Shown in pieces: positions 1 to 7,161 of a DNA stretch of 12,079 bases. The stretch spans positions 1 through 12,079 of the forward strand of contig JAKCDN010000046.1 of the NCBI GenBank assembly GCA_021841795.1. Direction: 5' to 3'. The translations under genes and the position numbers were made by a program. The notes under the pieces are model-generated. The model was not told the DNA's origin and searched no databases. It saw only the letters and a list, made by a program, of their open reading frames with translations. The stretch is from Acidobacteriota bacterium (GTDB taxonomy: Bacteria > Acidobacteriota > Terriglobia > Terriglobales > Acidobacteriaceae). How positions within the stretch are numbered: position 1 is the first letter of the stretch; every line of letters begins with the position of its first letter.

Positions 1-1
1 C

Positions 2-40
2 ATCCTGCTGCTGATGCTGCTTCTCGCCCATCGCCGCTAG
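2..40 (+). CDS. C-terminal end of a probable membrane protein (partial)
   Basis: Reading from base 2 gives 12 codons, ILLLMLLLAHRR, then a TAG stop at 38-40. The run of leucines followed by a short basic tail looks like the last transmembrane helix of an inner-membrane protein with a cytoplasmic basic end. The rest of the gene lies outside the window, so neither family nor function can be given. It would be transcribed in the same direction as the GH35 gene 162 bases downstream. The 41-202 interval shows no clear terminator or gene. A chance open frame at the edge is possible with so few codons. Confidence 0.35.
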   Translation: MLLLMLLLAHRR

Positions 41-202
41 TCTGCGGCGCCGGCTTCCGTTCGCCATGCGTTGCCGCTCGCCGCTGTCCGCGGCCTCCGT
101 GGCATATCATGGGATGGTCGCGAGAGACTGTCCTCCGCCACCATGCGCGCCCCGCAAAGATTCGCGCGGCGGCTTCTAATCCAGGCCCGAAAGATACCTT
201 TG

Positions 203-2056
203 ATGAACTTCAGAATCAAACCGCTCGCCGTCTTCCTTGCCGCCAGTTTGTCCTTCCTGTTCACAGGCCCCCGTGCCGCGCTGGCCGCGGATCAGGCAGC
301 TCCGCAGCACACCTTCCGCGTCGACCATGGCCAGTTCCTGCTCGACGGCAAGCCCTTCCAGATCGTCGCCGGAGAGATGCACTATGCGCGCATTCCCCGC
401 CAGTACTGGCGCGCGCGCCTTCGCATGGCCAAGGCCATGGGCCTGAACACCATCACCACCTACGTCTTCTGGAACTTCCATGAGACCCAGCCCGGCGTCT
501 ACGACTTCACCGGCCGGCACGATGTCGCCGAGTTCGTGCGCGAAGCCCAGAGCGAAGGGCTCTGGGTCAACCTGCGCCCCGGCCCCTATTCCTGCGCCGA
601 ATGGGAGTGGGGTGGCTTCCCCGCCTGGCTGTTGAAGGATCACGGCATCGTGGTGCGCAGCACCGATCCCAAGTTTATGGATCCGGCGCGCCGCTGGCTC
701 GTGCGCCTCGGCCAGGAGCTTGCGCCGCTGCAAATCGATCGTGGCGGGCCCATCATCCGCGTGCAGGTCGAAAACGAATACGGCTCCTTCGGCAGCGATC
801 ATGCCTACATGGAGCAGATCCGCCGCGATATCGTCGACGCCGGCTTCGAGCCCGCGCTGCTGTATACCGCCGACGGGCCCACGCTCATCCCCAACGGCTC
901 GCTTCCCGGCCTTCCCGCCGGCATCAACTTTTCTCCCGGCGAAGCCCCCCAGGCCTTTGCCACCTTGCACAAACTGCGCCCCGATGGCCCCTTCATGGCC
1001 ACCGAGTGGTGGGATGGATGGTTCGATCACTGGGGCGGCGAGCACCACACCACCGACGCCAAATCCCAGGCCGCCGAGCTGGAATGGATTCTCCGCCAGG
1101 GCTACTCCATCAGCATTTACATGGTTCACGGCGGCACCAGCTTCGGCTGGATGAATGGCGCCAATGAGGACCGCACGCCCTACCAGCCCGACGTAACCAG
1201 CTACGACTACGACTCCGCAATCGACGAAAGCGGCCGCCCGACGCCCAAGTTCTTCCTCTTCCGCGACGCCATCGCCATGGCCACTGGCCGCACGCCGCCG
1301 CCTGTGCCGGCACTCGATCCGCCCATCGTCACTCCCGCGGTCACGTTTACAGCATCTGCCTCCCTCTGGCAGTCCCTCCCACAGCCCTTTGCCTCCGCCG
1401 GCGTGCTGCCCATGGAGGATCTCAACCAGGCCTACGGCTACATCCTCTACCGCACCACGCTCCCCGGCGCGGTTGCAGGCGATCTGGTTCTTCAGGATCT
1501 GCACGACTACGCCCGCATCTACGCCAATGGCCGGCTCCTGGGCGTCATCGATCGGCGGCTCAATCAGAATCGCCTCCATCTCGACGCCCAGCCCGCGGGA
1601 ACACGCCTCGACATCCTGGTTGAAAACTCCGGGCGCGTCAACTTCGGTCCCTGGATTCGCGATGAGTACAAGGGCATAACCCAACAGGTCACACTCGACG
1701 GCAAGCCCCTCTCCGGCTGGCAGATCTATCCCCTGCCCATGACCGCCTTGCAGCGCATCAACTTCCGCTCCGATCCCTGCGCCGGTCCCTGCTTCTCCCG
1801 CGGCGTCCTGCAGATCGACCACCCCGGCGACACATTTCTCGATACCAGCGCCATCGCCAAAGGCTTTGTGTGGGTGAATGGACACGCCTTGGGCCGCGCC
1901 TGGGATATCGGCCCCCAGAAAACCCTTTACCTGCCCGGCCCGTGGCTGCACGCCGGTGCCAACGAGGTCATCGTGTTCGACCTCGACGGCGCGCCCGGCA
2001 AACCGGTCGCAGGCAAGGACAAGCCCGTTCTCAATGCCCCGGTAGCTGCCGAGTAG
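203..2056 (+). CDS. Secreted GH35 beta-galactosidase
   Basis: This is a glycoside hydrolase family 35 enzyme that removes non-reducing terminal beta-galactose from oligo- or polysaccharides, acting outside the cytoplasm. I chose the ATG at 203 (617 aa) because it is followed directly by a signal peptide: a basic start (MNFRIK), a hydrophobic core and cleavage near ALA-AD at residues 26-30. The open frame runs 44 codons further upstream, but those residues are arginine-rich and would precede the signal peptide. The GH35 signature GGPIIRVQVENEYGSFG is present with the expected acid/base Glu192. The expected nucleophile is Glu268 in TEWWDGWFDHWG. The catalytic barrel spans about residues 40-350. 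Beta-sandwich domains follow, ending in the family-typical GFVWVNGHALGRAWDIGPQ segment. The length is normal for bacterial GH35. The ribosome-binding site is weak. The substrate could be plant galactan, xyloglucan or a host glycan; no transporter or SusCD pair is nearby to decide. Confidence 0.95.
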   Translation: MNFRIKPLAVFLAASLSFLFTGPRAALAADQAAPQHTFRVDHGQFLLDGKPFQIVAGEMHYARIPRQYWRARLRMAKAMGLNTITTYVFWNFHETQPGVYDFTGRHDVAEFVREAQSEGLWVNLRPGPYSCAEWEWGGFPAWLLKDHGIVVRSTDPKFMDPARRWLVRLGQELAPLQIDRGGPIIRVQVENEYGSFGSDHAYMEQIRRDIVDAGFEPALLYTADGPTLIPNGSLPGLPAGINFSPGEAPQAFATLHKLRPDGPFMATEWWDGWFDHWGGEHHTTDAKSQAAELEWILRQGYSISIYMVHGGTSFGWMNGANEDRTPYQPDVTSYDYDSAIDESGRPTPKFFLFRDAIAMATGRTPPPVPALDPPIVTPAVTFTASASLWQSLPQPFASAGVLPMEDLNQAYGYILYRTTLPGAVAGDLVLQDLHDYARIYANGRLLGVIDRRLNQNRLHLDAQPAGTRLDILVENSGRVNFGPWIRDEYKGITQQVTLDGKPLSGWQIYPLPMTALQRINFRSDPCAGPCFSRGVLQIDHPGDTFLDTSAIAKGFVWVNGHALGRAWDIGPQKTLYLPGPWLHAGANEVIVFDLDGAPGKPVAGKDKPVLNAPVAAE

Positions 2057-2090
2057 CGCCGCCACTCCCCTTCCGCGGTTGCCGTGCATA

Positions 2091-2111
2091 GCCCCGGCAA
2101 CCCGGGCTTTT
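2091..2111 (+). terminator. Probable rho-independent terminator after the GH35 gene
   Basis: A GC-rich stem, GCCC(C)GG-caac-CCGGGC-like with one bulged C, lies at 2091-2107 and is followed directly by TTTT at 2108-2111. It begins 35 bases after the GH35 stop codon. The T run is short, so termination efficiency is uncertain. Confidence 0.45.
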
Positions 2112-2250
2112 CGCCACCCCGTGGCCCTGTACCCGTTTTAACCGCTGCTGCGCTCGGCATCGCCGCTCTCAAGCTGTTGAACTGAAAGGCCATCGATGCA
2201 AACAAGCCGTATTCCGCTTCGCCGCCGCATCCGGCAAACCGCAGCCGTCA

Positions 2251-2330
2251 TTTTTTCAGAGTTTTTTTGACTGGGCTGTAATCTCGGTCGCCATTTTTCC
2301 CATCTAATTAACTAATTAGAATCTTCATTC
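2251..2330 (+). promoter_or_regulatory. AT-rich probable promoter region of the glycosyltransferase gene
   Basis: Between the GH35 terminator and the next gene the base composition shifts sharply to AT. There are T runs at 2251-2256 and 2262-2268, a TTGACT hexamer at 2267-2272 that resembles a -35 box, and a near-perfect direct repeat CTAATTAA/CTAATTAG at about 2304-2319 running into TAGAAT at 2317-2322. No well-spaced -35/-10 pair can be drawn: TTGACT has no good -10 at 17 bases, and TAGAAT has no good -35. The region is the likely promoter, but the exact elements are not resolved. Confidence 0.3.
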
Positions 2331-2357
2331 TTTGGCTTCCCATAATTCTTTCGGCCC

Positions 2358-2362
2358 GAGGG
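2358..2362 (+). promoter_or_regulatory. Ribosome-binding site that favours the TTG start at 2368
   Basis: GAGGG lies five bases before a TTG codon at 2368. The other in-frame candidates, TTG at 2332 and GTG at 2392, have no comparable purine-rich motif at the right distance. This site is the reason for the start chosen for the glycosyltransferase. Confidence 0.5.
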
Positions 2363-2367
2363 CTTGT

Positions 2368-3690
2368 TTGGAAAAATCTGCTGCACCTGAAGTGAACCGG
2401 ATCACCCGGAAGAGCCTCCTCTGGCTACTCTCCCTGGTCGGCGTCGCCTTCGCGATCCGGCTGGTTGTGGTCGTGCTGACCTATCGCGATCTGCCTGACG
2501 CCGACAAGCTCTACGAGCGCTTCGGCTGGGAGATGGGCTGGATTGCCCGCGCCATCGCCAGCGGCCACGGCTTCAGCTCGCCCTACTTCCCGTGGAGCGG
2601 TCCCACGGCCATGCAGCCCCCGCTCTATCCCTCCCTGCTGGCCACCGTCTTTCATTTCTTCGGCATCTATTCGCTCACATCAGCCTTTGTCATTCTCGCC
2701 CTCGACAGCCTTTTCTCCGCCCTCACCTGCATCCCCGTCTACTTCAGCGCCCGCTACGCTCTCTGCGAGTCCGGCGGAAAAGTCGCCGCGGCCATCTGGG
2801 CGTTCTATCCCTTTGCCATCTACTTCTCGGCCACCCGCGTCTGGGAGTACGCCCTCACCGGCCTCCTGTTCACCACCGGTTTCTGCATCGCTCAACGCAT
2901 CCACAAGGTCGATTCGGGCTGGGCATGGCTGGGCTGGGGCGCTCTGGCCGGCCTCACGGCGCTCTCCAATCCTTCCACGTTAGCCACCTTGCCCTTCCTG
3001 CTCGGGCTGGCTCTCTATCAGGTGTACAAAGCCGGCAAAAAATGGCGGGTAAAAGCCGTCTTCACGCTCTTTGCCGCTGTCGCCGTTCTCACCCCGTGGA
3101 CCGTGCGCAACCTGCGCGCCCTCGGCATTCTCTGCCCCGTACGCGACAACTTCTGGCTCGAAGTGTACGACGACAATGGCGGCGATCCGTCCCTCGATCC
3201 GAACTTTGCCCATCCGTCCAGCAACCCCGACGAGATGCGCAAGTGGCTGACCATGGGAGAACCTGCGTTTCTTGCTGAAAAGCGCACCCTCGCCATCAAC
3301 TTCCTCCAGCGCCACCCCGGCTTCTTTCTCCACAAGACTCTGCGCCGCATCGTCTACTACTGGACCGGCTATTGGAGCCTTTCTGCTCAGGAGCTGCGCG
3401 AGCAGCCCTACGAGCCGGCAAACATCTTTCAGGTCTGCTCGGTGACCTTCTTCATGATCGTGGGCATCGTCAGCCTCTGGCGGCGCAATCGCGCCGCTGC
3501 CCTCCCCTATCTGGCGCTGGTCTGCGTCTTTCCGCTCACGTACTACATCACCCATCCGCTGATGGACTACCGGCAGCCTATCGAGCCTGCGATCATCGTG
3601 CTGGCTACCGCTGGAGTCCTGTCCATGCGCCGCGCCCCGGCCATCGCGCCCGCCGTCGCCCTGCCCGCCCTGGCCGGAGACGGCGACTGA
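2368..3690 (+). CDS. Multi-pass GT-C glycosyltransferase (PMT/ArnT-like, GT39/GT83 type)
   Basis: This is an integral membrane protein of about 440 aa that resembles the dolichyl/undecaprenyl-phosphate-sugar-dependent GT-C transferases. Such enzymes move a sugar from a lipid carrier to a protein or lipid on the periplasmic side. Residues 17-39 form a first transmembrane helix. It is followed by an acidic loop (YRDLPDADKLYE, about 40-50), where GT-C enzymes place their catalytic acidic residues. The typical PPLYP motif follows at about 84-88, before the next helix. Roughly eight to ten hydrophobic helices follow, including LATLPFLLGLALYQVY and AIIVLATAGVLSM, with a soluble segment between. Every candidate start is non-ATG. 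TTG at 2368 is preferred for its GAGGG; TTG at 2332 and GTG at 2392 remain possible. Acceptor and donor cannot be told. The gene stands alone between probable hairpin terminators. Confidence 0.8.
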   Translation: MEKSAAPEVNRITRKSLLWLLSLVGVAFAIRLVVVVLTYRDLPDADKLYERFGWEMGWIARAIASGHGFSSPYFPWSGPTAMQPPLYPSLLATVFHFFGIYSLTSAFVILALDSLFSALTCIPVYFSARYALCESGGKVAAAIWAFYPFAIYFSATRVWEYALTGLLFTTGFCIAQRIHKVDSGWAWLGWGALAGLTALSNPSTLATLPFLLGLALYQVYKAGKKWRVKAVFTLFAAVAVLTPWTVRNLRALGILCPVRDNFWLEVYDDNGGDPSLDPNFAHPSSNPDEMRKWLTMGEPAFLAEKRTLAINFLQRHPGFFLHKTLRRIVYYWTGYWSLSAQELREQPYEPANIFQVCSVTFFMIVGIVSLWRRNRAAALPYLALVCVFPLTYYITHPLMDYRQPIEPAIIVLATAGVLSMRRAPAIAPAVALPALAGDGD

Positions 3691-3760
3691 TGCGGTATCT
3701 CTGAAGTTCGCAACCGGAACAAACGGCCATCCTGTGCGGAGTCGGGCCGGCTTTTATACC

Positions 3761-3779
3761 AGGCGCAGGATCTGCGCTT
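3761..3779 (+). terminator. Hairpin downstream of the glycosyltransferase gene
   Basis: A perfect 6-bp stem GCGCAG-gat-CTGCGC (3763-3777) can be extended by a G-T wobble and an A-T pair. It lies about 70 bases after the stop codon. Only a short T stretch follows, so this is a candidate terminator rather than a certain one. A second possible stem, CGGCC/GGCCG at 3724-3749 followed by GCTTTT, lies just before it and could act instead. Confidence 0.4.
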
Positions 3780-3975
3780 GTCCGTCGGCGAATTGCAGAT
3801 TCGCCACACCAGCGGCGCTCTCGCGGACGCCTGTGCCAACACCGCCGCCCTCTTCAACCAGCTCCGGATGTCCCCGCGCTCTGCGAACCCCCTTGCGGCT
3901 CCGTTCAACCCCGCAGCCCCGGCCAGACAACTCCGGCCTCCGCAGGCTCCATCGACTATCCTGAAACTGCTTCCC

Positions 3976-3980
3976 GGAGG
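3976..3980 (+). promoter_or_regulatory. Ribosome-binding site of the kinase gene
   Basis: A full GGAGG lies six bases before the ATG at 3987. This fixes the start of the kinase, even though frames extend upstream on the same strand. Confidence 0.8.
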
Positions 3981-3986
3981 TTCCCC

Positions 3987-5423
<1,437 letters not shown>

Positions 5424-5435
<12 letters not shown>

Positions 5436-5453
5436 AAACAGGCATATTAAAAA
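5424..5453 (+). repeat. Perfect 15-bp tandem duplication across the kinase stop codon
   Basis: The unit CAGGCATATTAAAAA occurs twice back to back, at 5424-5438 and 5439-5453. The first copy encodes the last residues Gln-Ala-Tyr and the TAA stop. The second copy lies just outside the gene and repeats the stop codon. It looks like a recent replication-slippage duplication that did not change the protein. Confidence 0.95.
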
Positions 5454-5608
5454 CCGCCCATCCTGCCGCCGCCACTGCGGCGCGCCGGATTCGCGTTCAC
5501 TCTATCTTGTTCCGGGATAACCCTGAGCGCGGCCGGCTGCAACTTCACGCACTGCCGCATCGGCTCTGCCGGCGTGTCCTGCTTCCGCTGCCGGTCCGCT
5601 CGCTCCTG

Positions 5609-5893
5609 CTATTTCTCTACTTCCACTCCCCGCCAGAACGCGATGTAGCCTCTCAGCTTGCGCGCGATCGGCTTGGGATCGGGATAGTACCAGGCTGCAT
5701 CCTGGTTGTCCTGCCCGTCGATCACAATCGTCAGATACCGCTTCTGCCCCGTCGCCGGATCGGTTGACGTCGTGCTGCTCGGACGAAAATACTCGCGTTT
5801 CAGGCTCGACTCCGGGAAATACACCGTCCCGTCATGCTCCTGCGTCTTGTCGCTCTCTGCTATGACTCTGCCGTTCCAAATTGCTCGCGCCAT
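5609..5893 (-). CDS. DUF427 family protein (PF04248-like)
   Basis: This is a small cytoplasmic protein of 94 aa with no signal peptide or membrane segment. Its pattern is that of the DUF427 family: MARAIWNGRVIAES at the N-terminus, VYFPESSLKREYF at about 25-38, then a second half with AAWYYPDPKP and IRGY-like RGYIAFWRGVEVE at the end. The length fits a single DUF427 domain. The biochemical role of the family is not established. I chose the ATG at 5893, which has GGA six bases upstream and begins exactly at the domain. An in-frame TTG at 5914 would add seven unneeded residues. The gene converges with the kinase gene and lies downstream of, and in the same direction as, the small secreted protein gene, separated from it by 243 bases and a strong hairpin. 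Confidence 0.85.
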   Translation of the reverse strand: MARAIWNGRVIAESDKTQEHDGTVYFPESSLKREYFRPSSTTSTDPATGQKRYLTIVIDGQDNQDAAWYYPDPKPIARKLRGYIAFWRGVEVEK

Positions 5894-6052
5894 GGATTTT
5901 CCGGTCGCTTTCAATCGTTTTATCGCTGCCTCGCCAGGCGCTGATCCCGGCAGGCAAGGGCAACCGATACGACACTAGCAGACTTTAGCCGGCAAGGCGA
6001 GTCCCAGGTCGTTCTCTTTCAGATACTCCCCGCTGCAACAACGCGCGAAACC

Positions 6053-6074
6053 CAGGATTTCTCTTGAAATCCTG
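6053..6074. repeat. Perfect 9-bp stem-loop downstream of the small secreted protein gene
   Basis: CAGGATTTC-tctt-GAAATCCTG forms an uninterrupted 9-bp stem with a 4-base loop. It sits about 60-85 bases beyond the stop codon of the gene on the minus strand (6137-6457) and upstream of the DUF427 gene. No long T run follows on either strand, so it could be a weak terminator, an mRNA-stabilising structure or an operator. Confidence 0.6.
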
Positions 6075-6093
6075 CATTCCGCGCGCTGAAAAT

Positions 6094-6118
6094 ATTTGCT
6101 TCACTCAAAACGGCAAAT
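6094..6118 (-). terminator. Weak candidate terminator of the small secreted protein gene
   Basis: On the minus strand, ATTTGC pairs with GCAAAT across a 13-base loop and is followed by ATTTTC, starting about 19 bases after the stop codon. The stem is only 6 bp and AT-rich. The stronger stem at 6053-6074 lies just beyond it. Confidence 0.3.
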
Positions 6119-6136
6119 CTGGCCGTCGCCGCGTAG

Positions 6137-6457
6137 TTACTTCGCCGCGTCGATCGATTCGATGTGCATCGTCTTGCTGCCCGAGTCTGCGGTCGCCTTC
6201 ACGGTCACATGATCGCCGTAGAAGCTCTTCACCGCGTCGGGGTTGTCAATCGCCCACACCTGCTTGTCCTGATCCACAAACACCGGCTTCATCCCGCCGG
6301 CAATGCACTTCTTCACGCAGGCCGCGCCCGTGCCCGCATGTTTCGCTCCGCACATCGCGTCGGAGATCCATCCTGTACTCGTCGATGATCCGGCAGCCTG
6401 CGCCACCGCTACGGCCATGCCACTCAGGGCCGCCAAAAGAAAGATGCTACGCTTCAT
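6137..6457 (-). CDS. Small secreted cysteine-containing protein of unknown function
   Basis: This 106-aa protein starts with a clear signal peptide (MKRSIFLLAALSGMAVAVAQAA, cleavage near residues 21-23). The mature part is about 84 aa. It carries TGWISDAMCGAKH and a CVKKC motif, giving three cysteines at 36, 47 and 51, followed by a small beta-rich domain (PVFVDQDKQVWAIDNP, then HVTVKATADSG). I have seen this pattern (SDxMCGAKH ... C-x3-C ... VTV) as a small exported family in acidobacterial genomes; no function is known to me. The cysteines and His40 could bind a metal or form a disulfide, but that is inference. The ATG at 6457 has GGAGG six bases upstream. A second in-frame ATG at 6499 also has a good site and would add 14 residues in front of the signal peptide. 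Confidence 0.8.
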   Translation of the reverse strand: MKRSIFLLAALSGMAVAVAQAAGSSTSTGWISDAMCGAKHAGTGAACVKKCIAGGMKPVFVDQDKQVWAIDNPDAVKSFYGDHVTVKATADSGSKTMHIESIDAAK

Positions 6458-6463
6458 GACATA

Positions 6464-6468
6464 CCTCC
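6464..6468 (-). promoter_or_regulatory. Ribosome-binding site of the inner start (ATG 6457)
   Basis: GGAGG on the minus strand, six bases before the ATG that begins the signal peptide. It supports the shorter form of the secreted protein. Confidence 0.7.
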
Positions 6469-6505
6469 GGGGGAATCGGAATCTCGCACCTGTATCCATG
6501 GTGCT

Positions 6506-6511
6506 CTCCTT
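6506..6511 (-). promoter_or_regulatory. Second ribosome-binding site for an outer in-frame start (ATG 6499)
   Basis: AAGGAG on the minus strand, six bases before an ATG at 6499 in the same frame as the secreted protein. Translation from here would read MDTGARFRFPRRYV and then continue into the signal peptide. It is unclear which start is used, or whether both are. Confidence 0.55.
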
Positions 6512-6595
6512 GCGAAAATATCACAAGGGACCTCTCGTTCGACAGAAAACATCAGCAGCCGTGTATGTGCCCCTCCTGTTCCGGCAGGAAGCCGA

Positions 6596-7048
6596 TTACC
6601 GGTTCTGCTTCGACCGGCGCAGACTCCGAATTGCCTCCACCCGCTTATGAACCAGCTCATAGCGCTGCGCCGCCACTGAGAAACGATTGATCAGCTCCGA
6701 GCTTTTGGTCATAAACGTGGGATTCTGTTGGCGAACCGCATCCAGCAGATGCGCCAGCTTGGCCAGGTAAAACAGACCCTCGCTGTTGCAGTCAAAAAAC
6801 AGCTCCGTTGAAACCGCGCCGTGCAAAACCAGCGCCGCCGCCATCTCCCAGTAAGAAACCACCTGCCGCAGCCAGGCGTTATGCGGGTCGGCAAAGTTGT
6901 TGGCCACGGCAAAAAACTCTTCCGCCGTCTCCGGCCAGAACTCGCCCAGCATCCACGCCCGCGCCTGCCGCATCACGGTCTCGGTGCGCAGCTCATACAG
7001 CCTCAGAATGATCTCGGCATCGGCCGGTGTGGCCAGCATCCGTTCCAT
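6596..7048 (-). CDS. Conserved-looking helical cytoplasmic protein, function unknown
   Basis: This 150-aa protein has no signal peptide. It is predicted by eye to be mostly alpha-helical, with a regular pattern of hydrophobic and charged residues and several aromatic residues (ARAWMLGEFWPETAEEFFAV, then VSYWEMAAALVLHG and LFYLAKLAHLLDAV). The C-terminus is strongly basic (HKRVEAIRSLRRSKQNR). Codon and amino-acid composition look like a real gene. I do not recognise the family with confidence; it is somewhat reminiscent of small DUF4760-type helical proteins. The ATG at 7048 has GAGAGGA about five bases upstream. The gene starts 113 bases after the topA stop codon on the same strand with no evident terminator between them, so it may be co-transcribed with topA. 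Confidence 0.7.
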   Translation of the reverse strand: MERMLATPADAEIILRLYELRTETVMRQARAWMLGEFWPETAEEFFAVANNFADPHNAWLRQVVSYWEMAAALVLHGAVSTELFFDCNSEGLFYLAKLAHLLDAVRQQNPTFMTKSSELINRFSVAAQRYELVHKRVEAIRSLRRSKQNR

Positions 7049-7161
7049 CGGGTTCCTCTCCGCCTGCTCATACTACAGGAATCCGCGCAGCCATGTCGCC
7101 GCGCACACGTCCCTGCCCGGCATCGCTTCGCTGTCCCTCGCAACTTCCGGGCCCAGCGTCC

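Larger units (their letters stand above)
3691..3986. other. Non-coding interval between the glycosyltransferase and kinase genes
   Basis: This 296-base interval contains the hairpins around 3724-3779 and, at its right end, the GGAGG ribosome-binding site (3976-3980) of the kinase. Open frames crossing it on both strands have compositions unlike real proteins (proline- and arginine-rich) and no convincing start signals. No clear -35/-10 pair for the kinase was found by eye. Confidence 0.5.

Noticed and set aside
176..2089. 637-aa open frame antisense to the GH35 gene
   Set aside because: It mirrors the GH35 gene with its strong signature motifs; the translation is Gly/Ala/Val-rich with no recognisable domain. 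Long antisense frames are expected opposite GC-rich coding DNA.
5467..5482. GC hairpin between the convergent kinase and DUF427 genes
   Set aside because: The 6-bp stem has no T run directly after it on either strand; a TTTTT on the minus strand is too far away for a textbook terminator.
6574..6589. TCCTG/CAGGA stem just after the helical protein gene
   Set aside because: Only a 5-bp stem without a following T tract; too weak to call a terminator.
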